In this document: in pieces, positions 6,784 through 14,355 of the stretch
Layout: the number at the start of each line of letters is the position of its first letter
Position numbering within the stretch: position 1 is the first letter of the stretch
Source: JBLHLB01 sp047618505
GTDB taxonomy: Bacteria; Planctomycetota; UBA1135; GCA-002686595
Direction of reading: 5' to 3'
Assembly: GCA_047618505.1 (NCBI GenBank)
Contig: JBLHLB010000033.1
Span: 1-20,652 of the forward strand
DNA length: 20,652 nucleotides
Made by a program: the position numbers and the translations under genes
The notes under the pieces: model-generated
Databases searched by the model: none
What the model saw: the letters and a program-made list of their open reading frames with translations, nothing else
Told to the model about the DNA's origin: nothing

Positions 6784-7890
6784 TTAGCCCTTGTTGAAGA
6801 GCTCCAGTCGCGCTTGCCACTCTTCGTTTTCAGGGTCGAGGCGGATCGCTGTGTTGATCGCCTCAAGAGCCTCGGCTTTCCTGCCGTTCATGAAGAGCAC
6901 GCAGGCGTAGGTGTCCAGGGTGCTGGCGTCCTCGGGCATGTCCTTGGCGGAACGAGCTGCGACTTCGAGGGCAAAGGCCTTCTCGGTAGCATCGATGGTG
7001 TCGCGCTCGAGCCACAGAGACCAGGCCAGGCTATTGCCAAAGGCAGCGGCGTCATCCGTAGCTACATTGGCCCAGACACTGTGCCCTGCCGCCAGCCACT
7101 TGACCTGGGCAGCGGCGCGCTCTTCCTCGGACAGCTCGTCATTCTTGGAGAGGTATCCCTCAAGACTCCAAACCATGTACCAAATCTGGAAGAGCAGCTC
7201 GGGCTCCGTCTCGGTCTTCGCCAGCTCGTAGAGCGGAGCTGGGTCCAAGTCCTGACCGACTTTTTCAGCCACTGCACCAAAGGCGATGCGACGGGAGGCG
7301 AGGGATTTGCCCTCGGGATCACGGGCCTTGATCTCGGCGTACTGAGCGGCCGCGCCGTCGACATCGCCAAGGCTTTTCAGCTTCTCAGCGAATGCATAAC
7401 GCGCGTCCAGGTCATCAGGGTTCAACTCGACCAGAGCGCGCTGGGCGCTGACGGTGCCTTCGTTGCGCTTGATGCGTTGCACCTCCGCAATGAAGGGTTC
7501 CGGCGGCATGTAGCCGCTAATCACGTCACGCACGCTGCCGTTCGAATCGAGAAACAACAGGTTGGGCAGGCCGCTAACATTGAATCGTTCTGCGAGGGGC
7601 GCGCCGGCTTCACTTTCCGTGTCAACGGAGAAAACCAGCATGTCGCTCATCTCGGTGACCACCGAGTCATTGGAGAAGGTGTCTTCATCCAACTTTTTGC
7701 ACCAACCTCACCACTCTGCCCAGAAGTCGAGGAAGATGATCTTGTCCTGGACCTCCGCTTCTTTGAGGAGCTCTTCCCAGGAGCCCTCGAACCAGGGGAG
7801 TTTGCCGTGTCCGTCCTCAGGAAGGGGGGCTCCGGTCGCGCCCTGGGAGGCGAGAGTGAGAGCCGCGCTGGCGATCAAAGTGGAAAGCAT
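6784..7890 (-). CDS. Exported thioredoxin-fold/TPR selenoprotein (TGA at 7710-7708 read as selenocysteine)
   Basis: With the TGA read through, the frame gives 368 residues. Residues 1-20 (MLSTLIASAALTLASQGATG) look like a signal peptide. Residues about 35-140 form a thioredoxin fold: IIFLDFWAEW is followed by TGA at codon 61, then GWCKKLDEDTF. The motif is thus Sec61-Gly-Trp-Cys64, where relatives have Cys-Gly-Trp-Cys. The cis-proline is Pro109 in SGLPNLLFLD. Residues about 145-368 are alpha-helical with TPR character, for example YAEIKARDPEGKS and ALEAINTAIRLDPENEEW. Likely role: thiol-disulfide redox chemistry or a reductase outside the cytoplasm. The halves on either side of the TGA are in the same frame, so no frameshift is needed. 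Alternatives: a Cys-to-stop mutation or a base-call error (TGC/TGT to TGA). An upstream in-frame ATG at 7983 would place 31 residues before the signal peptide and is disfavoured. The gene is divergent from the aminotransferase gene. Confidence 0.82.
7651..7666 (-). promoter_or_regulatory. SECIS-candidate hairpin 2 with a GGTC loop
   Basis: CTCGGT and ACCGAG pair perfectly around the loop GGTC, inside the coding sequence just after hairpin 1. A GGUC apical loop is the feature SelB reads in the Escherichia coli fdhF SECIS. Here the loop starts about 47 bases after the TGA, farther than usual for bacteria, so this is a candidate only. Confidence 0.35.
7669..7693 (-). promoter_or_regulatory. SECIS-candidate hairpin 1 with a bulged U
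   Basis: Starting 14 bases after the TGA, TTGGA-T-GAAG pairs with CTTC-TCCAA: nine Watson-Crick pairs plus a terminal G-U pair, one bulged U on the 5' side, and the loop ACAC. Position and bulged U recall the Escherichia coli fdhF SECIS element, and the loop lies about 25 bases past the UGA. The loop lacks the usual GU, unless the closing G-C pair is open, which would put a G first in the loop. Confidence 0.5.
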
Positions 7891-8039
7891 GAGTGCTAGA
7901 AAATCAGGGTCCTTGGGAATGTGCGCCGCCGGTGATCCGCCCCATTTGGGGAATGGCCGGTGGCCCGTGCTGGCGGGAATCATAGCCCCAGCGGCACACT
8001 GCTACGGCTTTCCTCCTGTCGAAGTGACTCGGAAGTAAC

Positions 8040-8053
8040 GCGGAGATCTCCGC
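8040..8053. promoter_or_regulatory. 14-bp perfect palindrome in the divergent intergenic region
   Basis: GCGGAGATCTCCGC is its own reverse complement and lies between the divergent starts at 7890 (-) and 8191 (+). This fits an operator for a dimeric regulator acting on either or both genes. I saw no convincing -35/-10 pair or RNA gene in the rest of this 300-bp gap (7891-8190). Confidence 0.4.
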
Positions 8054-8190
8054 TGGCTCTCCGGAGTAGCCCTTTCTGGGCCCGATTGAGCGAGTGACCA
8101 GGTAAGTCGCCCTTTCCGCGCCCCTGGGGCCTGGCGTAGGATGGGGGGTCCTCTTCTCTGCCCATTCTCCGACCTGTTCTTTCCCAGACG

Positions 8191-9417
8191 ATGTTCTCCC
8201 ACCTCATCCCCGAGAGTGCCGACCGCCCCGGCGACGACCCGATCTTTACACTGAATGCCGACGCCAACGCGCGTCGAGCTGCGGGTGAAGATGTGCTCAA
8301 TTCGACCCTCGGCGCGCTGATGGAGGACGATGGTTCCATGTCTGTGATGCAGTCGGTCTTCGACGCCATCAAGGATGTGCCGCCGCAGCAGGCCGCGGCC
8401 TATGCGCCGATCATCGGCAACGCGGGTTTCCTTGAGTCGGTCAGGCGCGATCTCTTCGGCAACTCTCAGCTCTATAGCCAATCGGTCGCGGCAGCGACGC
8501 CCGGTGGCACCGGCGCTTGCTATCTCTCCATCGTCAACTTCCTAAGCCCCGGACAGTCGCTTCTGACGACGGACTATCACTGGGGACCCTACGGAACCCT
8601 GGCGAACCACACGGGCAGGGGACTGTGCACCTTCCGGATGTTCGATGAGAGCGGGCGCTTGGATGTGGCTTCGTTGGAGACCGAGACCGCAAACTTGGTG
8701 AAGGCGCAGGGCCGTGTTCTGTTGTTCCTGAACACGCCTTGCAACAACCCCACGGGCTACTCCATGGATGGCACGGACTGGGCCGGGGTGGTGCGCGTCC
8801 TTAGTGAGGCAGCAAAGAAGGCGCCAATCACACTGCTCTTGGATCTGGCCTACGAGAAGTTCGCCCACGTGGACGGCTTTGACTGGCGTCCCTCGGTGGA
8901 AGAGTTGAGTGCCGCCGGCGTCAATGTGATCTTGGCTTGGACGGCATCCAAGGCCTTCACACAGTACGGTGCGCGCGTCGGCGCCTGCGTTGCTGTGGTC
9001 AACGATCCGAGCAAGCTGGAAGCCGTGGGCAACGCCCTGGGCTACTCCTGTCGCGGAACCTGGTCCAACTGCAACCACCTCGGCATGCTGGCGGTGGGGC
9101 AAGTCTTGCGCGACGACACGTTGCGTGCCAAGGCCGATGGGGAAAGGGATCGCCTGCGCACGCTCCTGGACGAGCGCGTGGTTACTTTCAACCGCTCCGC
9201 CGCGGAGGCTGGGCTCGAGTATCCGCGTTACCAGGGCGGATTCTTTGTTTCGGTCTTCACACCCGATGCGGCAGGCACCGTTGCGCACATGCGTGAAAAC
9301 GGGGTCTTCGTCGTGCCCCTACGTGGCGCCATCCGCATTGCGCTCTGTGCCACACCGATGTCTGATGTTGAGCGTATTGTGCAAGCGACGGCGGCGGCGA
9401 TCGCCGTCGGGACTTAG
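8191..9417 (+). CDS. PLP-dependent class I aminotransferase (aspartate/aromatic type)
   Basis: The product is 408 residues, the usual length for fold-type I aminotransferases. The signs are GTGACYLSIVNFLSPGQSLL in the large domain, LFLNTPCNNPTGYS (the NNPTG substrate and cofactor loop), LLLDLAYEKFA (Asp contacting the pyridine nitrogen), and TASKAFTQYGARVGA, whose Lys should form the Schiff base with PLP. The C-terminal GAIRIALCATP carries the Arg that binds the substrate carboxylate. The pattern resembles the AspC/TyrB subgroup, which uses aspartate or aromatic amino acids with 2-oxoglutarate; exact substrate cannot be told. ATG 8191 has no Shine-Dalgarno sequence but fits the family length. 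It shares a divergent intergenic region with the selenoprotein gene. Confidence 0.9.
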   Translation: MFSHLIPESADRPGDDPIFTLNADANARRAAGEDVLNSTLGALMEDDGSMSVMQSVFDAIKDVPPQQAAAYAPIIGNAGFLESVRRDLFGNSQLYSQSVAAATPGGTGACYLSIVNFLSPGQSLLTTDYHWGPYGTLANHTGRGLCTFRMFDESGRLDVASLETETANLVKAQGRVLLFLNTPCNNPTGYSMDGTDWAGVVRVLSEAAKKAPITLLLDLAYEKFAHVDGFDWRPSVEELSAAGVNVILAWTASKAFTQYGARVGACVAVVNDPSKLEAVGNALGYSCRGTWSNCNHLGMLAVGQVLRDDTLRAKADGERDRLRTLLDERVVTFNRSAAEAGLEYPRYQGGFFVSVFTPDAAGTVAHMRENGVFVVPLRGAIRIALCATPMSDVERIVQATAAAIAVGT

Positions 9418-9435
9418 CGGCTCGGAAGTCAGCCG

Positions 9436-9852
9436 TTAGAAGCCAGACAGGTTGTCCTTCGCTTCGTATTTAAGATCGATGGGGACGACCTGCTCGAGGG
9501 CGAGATGTAGCTCGTCAGTCATCTGGCCGCGGGTGATCAGTATCTCCCGCCAGGCACTCAATAGCAGTGTTCCAACGGTCCGCGATTCTGAATTCGTGTC
9601 GCGGACCCTTATCTCGAACAGGTCGCCGCGCGGGAGAACAGTGTCGTGCGACCTAGCTGCCCAGGGTCAGTTCCACAGGGCCCGTCCTTTCATTCTCCGA
9701 GATCGCGATTTCTGTCCAAGGGCTGGAGCCGTCGTCTTCAGGTCTTGGCTGACGGCGCGGATCTTATCGTTGCCGACCGGGAAGTCCCCGAACTCGAACT
9801 TGTCGTCTTGGTCCACAACAGAGTGGCGGGGCTGGTCTGCTTGGAACCGCTA
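9436..9852 (-). pseudogene. Frame-broken remnants of two extra C-terminal repeat modules
   Basis: Downstream of the repeat-protein gene the minus strand holds coding-like sequence in two frames without a start codon. Remnant A reads VVDQDDKFEFGDFPVGN with IRAVSQDL in one frame, then SSPWTEIAISENERTGP in another frame, ending at a TAG. Remnant B reads LPRGDLFEIRVRD with SAWREILITRG and ends PIDLKYEAKDNLSGF at the TAA 9438-9436. Both resemble the last module of the neighbour, for example SSEWQEVRITHTRTAGP. At least two frame changes and an internal TGA (9669-9667) separate the pieces. The likeliest reading is a decayed tandem duplication of the gene's 3' end, or the tail of a lost paralogue. 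A run of sequencing errors is possible but neighbouring genes are clean. Confidence 0.65.
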
Positions 9853-9865
9853 GCCCTTGATGGAG

Positions 9866-12775
9866 TCATCTGATGCCTTGAAAGAAACCTTCCATGCCGC
9901 CCTCAATCGTGCTGGTCTGATCCATGGTCAATTCGATCGGGCCGGCGGTTCTGGTGTGCGTGATGCGGACTTCCTGCCACTCACTGGAACGCAGGGTTCC
10001 CCCGACGGTGGGGCCACTGGCGCGGATTTCGTACGTGCCCGAATTGATCATGTCGCTCTCGAAGTTGCCTTCTTCGTCCACATCGACGCGCTGTTGTTGG
10101 ACGCCCTCTGAACCCTTGCTTCCTTCCTTGGGGCGCAGGGTAACGCTTACGAATATGGGCTGTTCCCCCGTGGGTGCGGAGACGTGACCTTCGACCTTGC
10201 CCAGGGAGAACTCGAGCAGCACGCGACCTGTTCCGTCAACTTTACAGGTACCAGAAAGGCTTCCCCTGCGCCTTCCAATGACGTAGTTGTAGGACCCGGG
10301 ACCGGGCAGGTCGAGTTGGGCATTTCCGCTGTCGTTGGTCTCCCCGTTGATGCTCCAGCGCAGGCCATCTTCATTGCGCGAAAGGGAGAGGGTTGTGCCA
10401 CCCCAAGGTTCGTCGTTGCGACGCACCTCGACTGTGGTGTCGAGCATTGTGCGTTGTTCGGCGGCCAGAATCGGAGCCCAGACATCGCCGTCCACAAGGA
10501 CGCGTTCTTCGCTCACGTTGCAAGTCCCATTGGAATTGCCAGATCCACCGGTGATTGCAATGTCTGCACTCACCACGACAGTTCCAGCCGGGATGCCGGT
10601 GGCCTTGAAGCGACCTTCCTTATCCACGGCGATGCCATCTCCGCCAAAGCCTTCTTCGTTGCTTCGCCAGCGAACGGATGCGTCCGGCGCAGGAGTTCCA
10701 TCGGAGTGGGTTACTTGGCCTTGGATGGTGGCTCCACGGGTTAGGCGCAGGACGAGGTTGTCACGGGACTCCTCACGCCCAAGTTCAAAGGTCATCTCCT
10801 CCGCAGGGGCATAGCCTTCGCCTGTCGCTTTGACGCGAAGCGTTCCCGGAGCGACCCCGCCGAAGCGAAACTGGCCCCGCCGGTTGGTCTTCTTGTCGCC
10901 GAAACTACTCATGTCAAAGCCAGCACCTTCGCGGCGATAGGTTACCGATGCTTTGGCGACGGGCTTGCCATCGGGTCCATAGACGAAGCCCCGCAGCGTG
11001 GACAACTCGTACATCTCAATGACGAGGTTCGAAGGCTGTGGCGGCAGCTCGAGGAGCAACTCTTCGGTCTCGTTATATCCACCCGCGATAACCTTGACGT
11101 TCCATTCCCCCGGGAGGAGGCCGTCTATGAAGAAGGCTCCATCCTCGTCGCGCACGCGCTGGTTTAGAATCCCAACGGCCTCAGGATCCATCATGAAGCT
11201 GAAGGTCCCCACGGGCCGCACCGAAATCGCAAAGCGCTTCAGGGGCTTGCCGGCAAGATCTACAACGCGGCCCTGGATGGAGTAGCCCGGGCCGAGGGTA
11301 AGCACCAAATCCCTGGAACCAGCGGGGATGTCCTCCTCGCGGGCGACCGCATACCCACCTTTATCCTTCGGCTTGGCGAGGCTCGAAAGAACGGTGTACT
11401 CGGCTTCCTCGTCGAGGGCGCTAATGAAGAAATTGCCCTCGCTATCGGTCACAGTGCTGAGGCTGCCGTTTCTTCTGAAAGTGCTGCGCATGCCCAGGCC
11501 TTTCAGCGTCTTGGCTGTGACGCTTGCGCCGGCGGCGGGCATCCCGTCCGCAAAGAGCACACGACCGGAGATCACCCCGCCCCAGGCGAGGGTCAAGACA
11601 AGGTCGTTCTCGGCCTTAGGACCAGCGGTCTGAAAGTCCTCAGCGAGTGGCGTGAAGCCATCGGCGCTGATGACGACGTTTACCTTGCCGGGATAGACAC
11701 CGGGCAGGGTGAAGTAGCCGTTCTCGTTGGTTTTGGATTCGCGCCGTGCGAGGGCTAGGCCGGGCATGTCTGTCTCGCCCTCTTCGACCTCATCGAGCTG
11801 TCCGCTAGCTCGGACTTCCGCATCTGCAACGGGCTCCCCATCCTCGTCCAATACGCGACCGCGCAGGGTCGGGGCAGGGACCAAGTTCAGGTCGACGAGC
11901 AGCACCTCGCCCGGGAGAACGCGGAATTCTTCGACGATCCTAGAGAGATGCCCATCGGGGCTGCACACGAGGTTGTAGAGGCCTGGCGGAACCGCGTCAG
12001 CACTGAACTTCGCGATGCGTCCATCCTCTTCGCGCTTGATCGTGACCTCAATCTGGCGCATACGCTTCCGATGTCCACCCGAGTCGGGTTGGCCCTCGAG
12101 GGAAATCTCCAATTCGCCCCCGGGCAGGAAGCCGCCGTCTTCGAGGGCCAGGGAGCCCTCGACGCGTCCACCTAGAACAACCTCGAGTTGCAGCTCATCG
12201 ACGGGCGTCTTCCCCGGACGCACGCCGAGGCTGCCCATGAACCAAATGTAGCGCCCATGGACCCGTAGCCAGCCGTTGTTGGCGTCCGCGGGAAAGGCGA
12301 CGCGGAACTTGCCCTTGCCATCGACTTCCACGCGGTCATAGCCCTTCCTCACATCGCTCGGCTCGCGTGACTCGACGAAGACTCGCTCGTCCAGGGGTGT
12401 TCCGTCCGGGAGCAGAACGTTGCCTTCCACCCAGAGGGCGTCGGAATCGTTGGCGCGCGTGGTGTGGGCGGTGCGCTGGGCGACCTCGGAGTTCTCCAGC
12501 AAGGAGGGTTGCGCACCGGGCGCATCGATGGTGGGAGCCTCGGTGAGTGACATTGGGGTCTCCCCCGGACTCACGGCGCCGGGGCGTGCCCCCACGCGAT
12601 CTCCGGAAGAGGCAGCGGCGGTGCTCTTGGGTTCCGAGAGCAGCTCTACACCCAACCACGCGACGAGGCCCAGGGCAGCAATCACTGCCAGGGCCAAGAG
12701 GGGCTTGGCGCTCCCCAGGAGGTGGGGGCGTGCGGAAGGAGGACTAGGGGCTGTGGGCAGCGTGAGCATGGACAT
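9866..12775 (-). CDS. Membrane-anchored protein of tandem carboxypeptidase-regulatory-like (Ig-like) repeats
   Basis: The product is 969 residues. After a short Pro-rich cytoplasmic tail, one transmembrane segment lies at about residues 24-46 (PLLALAVIAALGLVAWLGVE), then a Ser/Pro/Ala-rich linker to about 110. The rest is roughly eight beta-sandwich repeats of about 90 residues, each opening in the style of LRGRVLDEDGEPVADAEV, IQGRVVDLAGKPLKRF or LRGFVYGPDGKPVAKASV and carrying a G-F-x-F/P-G-x-Y-type end. These resemble carboxypeptidase-regulatory-like domains, common in bacterial surface proteins; no catalytic domain is visible. It probably extends from the membrane into the envelope. The start is 9 bp after the radical SAM gene's stop, so they form an operon. 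The extreme C-terminus may be altered by a frameshift. ATG 12769 is an alternative start. Confidence 0.88.
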   Translation of the reverse strand: MSMLTLPTAPSPPSARPHLLGSAKPLLALAVIAALGLVAWLGVELLSEPKSTAAASSGDRVGARPGAVSPGETPMSLTEAPTIDAPGAQPSLLENSEVAQRTAHTTRANDSDALWVEGNVLLPDGTPLDERVFVESREPSDVRKGYDRVEVDGKGKFRVAFPADANNGWLRVHGRYIWFMGSLGVRPGKTPVDELQLEVVLGGRVEGSLALEDGGFLPGGELEISLEGQPDSGGHRKRMRQIEVTIKREEDGRIAKFSADAVPPGLYNLVCSPDGHLSRIVEEFRVLPGEVLLVDLNLVPAPTLRGRVLDEDGEPVADAEVRASGQLDEVEEGETDMPGLALARRESKTNENGYFTLPGVYPGKVNVVISADGFTPLAEDFQTAGPKAENDLVLTLAWGGVISGRVLFADGMPAAGASVTAKTLKGLGMRSTFRRNGSLSTVTDSEGNFFISALDEEAEYTVLSSLAKPKDKGGYAVAREEDIPAGSRDLVLTLGPGYSIQGRVVDLAGKPLKRFAISVRPVGTFSFMMDPEAVGILNQRVRDEDGAFFIDGLLPGEWNVKVIAGGYNETEELLLELPPQPSNLVIEMYELSTLRGFVYGPDGKPVAKASVTYRREGAGFDMSSFGDKKTNRRGQFRFGGVAPGTLRVKATGEGYAPAEEMTFELGREESRDNLVLRLTRGATIQGQVTHSDGTPAPDASVRWRSNEEGFGGDGIAVDKEGRFKATGIPAGTVVVSADIAITGGSGNSNGTCNVSEERVLVDGDVWAPILAAEQRTMLDTTVEVRRNDEPWGGTTLSLSRNEDGLRWSINGETNDSGNAQLDLPGPGSYNYVIGRRRGSLSGTCKVDGTGRVLLEFSLGKVEGHVSAPTGEQPIFVSVTLRPKEGSKGSEGVQQQRVDVDEEGNFESDMINSGTYEIRASGPTVGGTLRSSEWQEVRITHTRTAGPIELTMDQTSTIEGGMEGFFQGIR

Positions 12776-12784
12776 GGGGAGCGT

Positions 12785-14293
12785 TCAGCGTGCGTAGGCC
12801 CTGCGCGCGAAAAGCAGCATCAGGAAGGGGATCATCGTACGTTTGTTCGGGATCAGTCTGAGGATCCTCCACATGCGTCTCGGGGACAGGTAGAAGCGCC
12901 TGTAGGCCTGCTTACGCAGCTTCAGGATCTGATTCTCCGCAACAGCGGAAAGGTTGATGTCGGACTGGTAGGGCTCGTAGGCAGACCAATCTGTGGGCAG
13001 GTCATAGCCGGCAGCCTCAACCTGTCGGAAGAGCTCGGTGCCCTTGAAGGGGATGACGCGGAAGAAGGCTGCGGTGTGGAAGGCGCTCTTGGCCGCCCAG
13101 TCGATCGTGGCAAGCATTTCTTCCTTCGTCTCGGTGGGGAACCCGAGCATGAAGGCACCGTGGACCATTACTCCCTGGTCGGCGACGTATTTGACGATTT
13201 TTCCGACGGGGGCGATCTTAAGGTTCTTCTTCATGACCTTCTGGATCCGGGGCACCGCGGACTCGATGGCGATCATGCAGCGGTACATTCCGGCCTCCAC
13301 GAGGAGGTCCACCAATTCCTCGTCGAGGATGTCCCCGCGGAAGCCGTTGGGGAAGGTCAGTTTGACCCCCCAGCCCGCATCGATGATGCCGCGGGCGATG
13401 CGCTTCGCTCGCTCCGGCCTAAAATTGAAGATGTCGTCCATGAAGACGAACTCGCGCACGCCGTGGACTTCGATCAGGAGCTTCATTTCGGCCAGCACGT
13501 TCTCAGCAGAGCGTTCGCGGAAGGCCTTGCCATAGGAGTTGTGGCAATAGGTGCAACGCCAAGGGCAGGCGCGCGAGGAGAACATCGTGGCGAACTCCTT
13601 GTGGGCATAGATCACGCCACCCCGGGGCACGTGGTGGTACTTCACGTGGTCGACCAAATCCCAGGCGGGGAAAGGCATGGCGTCCAGGTCGGCGGGAGGC
13701 GGGCGATCGATTTCGCTGACGACTTCGCCGGCGGCGCCTGTGTCGCTGGCGCGCCGCCAGGTGAGGCCGGTGCAACCAGTCCAATCCTGGCGGCCGCGGG
13801 CGATTCCATCGAGAACATCGACGAAAGTGAATTCGCCTTCCCCGCGCACGACAAAGTCGACGCTTGCGTCGGTCATGACGTCTTCGGCTGCCACGCTAGG
13901 GTGAGGGCCGCCACAGAGAATCGCGACGCCGGGGAGAGCAGCGCGTAGGAGGCTGGCAACCTTGTGCATGCAGCCTGCTTCGTAGGTCATTGCCGAGAGC
14001 CCAACGACGTCGGGCTTGAGTCGCAGAAGCTCTTCTACGCAGCGCTCGGGTGTCCAATCCTCGACTTTCATGTCGAGGATGTGCATGTCGCCGAAGCCGG
14101 ACCGCTGCCCCTGGGCGGCAAGCATCATGATGCCCAGGGGATGCACGTGGGTAAACTGCGTGTAGGGGTGGTAGGTCTGCACCAAGGCGACGCGAAGGTG
14201 GCGTACTTCGCTGTCGTTGCCCTTTAAGTCCCCGGAGTGACTCTCAAGGTGTGGATTGGAAACAGTTTCGGGGGGGAGAGCGGACTTCAACAT
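12785..14293 (-). CDS. B12-binding-type radical SAM protein
   Basis: The product is 502 residues. Residues about 33-160 resemble the cobalamin-binding Rossmann domain found in BchE-like enzymes, including HPLGIMMLAA, PDVVGLSAMTY and ILCGGPHPSV. The usual DxHxxG cobalamin ligand motif is not evident, so B12 use is uncertain. The radical SAM core follows with SRACPWRCTYC: Cys243, Cys247 and Cys250 would hold the [4Fe-4S] cluster that cleaves S-adenosylmethionine. FVFMDDIFNF, ESAVPRIQKVMKKN and GAFMLGFPTETKEEM are typical of the later barrel strands. Substrate is unknown; relatives methylate or rearrange unactivated carbons. It ends in TGA, is in an operon with the repeat protein, and is divergent from another radical SAM gene 62 bp away. 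Confidence 0.9.
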   Translation of the reverse strand: MLKSALPPETVSNPHLESHSGDLKGNDSEVRHLRVALVQTYHPYTQFTHVHPLGIMMLAAQGQRSGFGDMHILDMKVEDWTPERCVEELLRLKPDVVGLSAMTYEAGCMHKVASLLRAALPGVAILCGGPHPSVAAEDVMTDASVDFVVRGEGEFTFVDVLDGIARGRQDWTGCTGLTWRRASDTGAAGEVVSEIDRPPPADLDAMPFPAWDLVDHVKYHHVPRGGVIYAHKEFATMFSSRACPWRCTYCHNSYGKAFRERSAENVLAEMKLLIEVHGVREFVFMDDIFNFRPERAKRIARGIIDAGWGVKLTFPNGFRGDILDEELVDLLVEAGMYRCMIAIESAVPRIQKVMKKNLKIAPVGKIVKYVADQGVMVHGAFMLGFPTETKEEMLATIDWAAKSAFHTAAFFRVIPFKGTELFRQVEAAGYDLPTDWSAYEPYQSDINLSAVAENQILKLRKQAYRRFYLSPRRMWRILRLIPNKRTMIPFLMLLFARRAYAR

Positions 14294-14355
14294 TGTGGAA
14301 GGTTCTTTGTGGGAGGCTGGACCGCTACCCGGGATTGATAGTTACAGTAGAGAGC

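Noticed and set aside
7708..7710. TGA as an ordinary stop codon or a sign of frameshift
   Set aside because: The frame is unchanged across the TGA and the protein continues mid-domain at the catalytic position. A point mutation to stop remains possible and is listed as the alternative.
6745..7899. Long plus-strand open frame of 384 codons opposite the selenoprotein gene
   Set aside because: It is antisense to the thioredoxin-TPR gene, has no recognisable motif, and crosses the 26-bp hairpin. The minus-strand protein has clear domains.
9452..9853. Plus-strand open frame of 133 codons
   Set aside because: The opposite strand carries sequence similar to the adjacent repeat protein, so this frame is an antisense shadow.
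12722..13948. Plus-strand open frame of 408 codons opposite the first radical SAM gene
   Set aside because: It is a high-GC shadow of a gene with intact catalytic motifs and shows no protein-like motif itself.
14307..14348. Promoter elements between the divergent radical SAM genes
   Set aside because: TTGTGG and GATAGT are present but 24 bases apart, too far for a sigma70 promoter, and no better pair was found.
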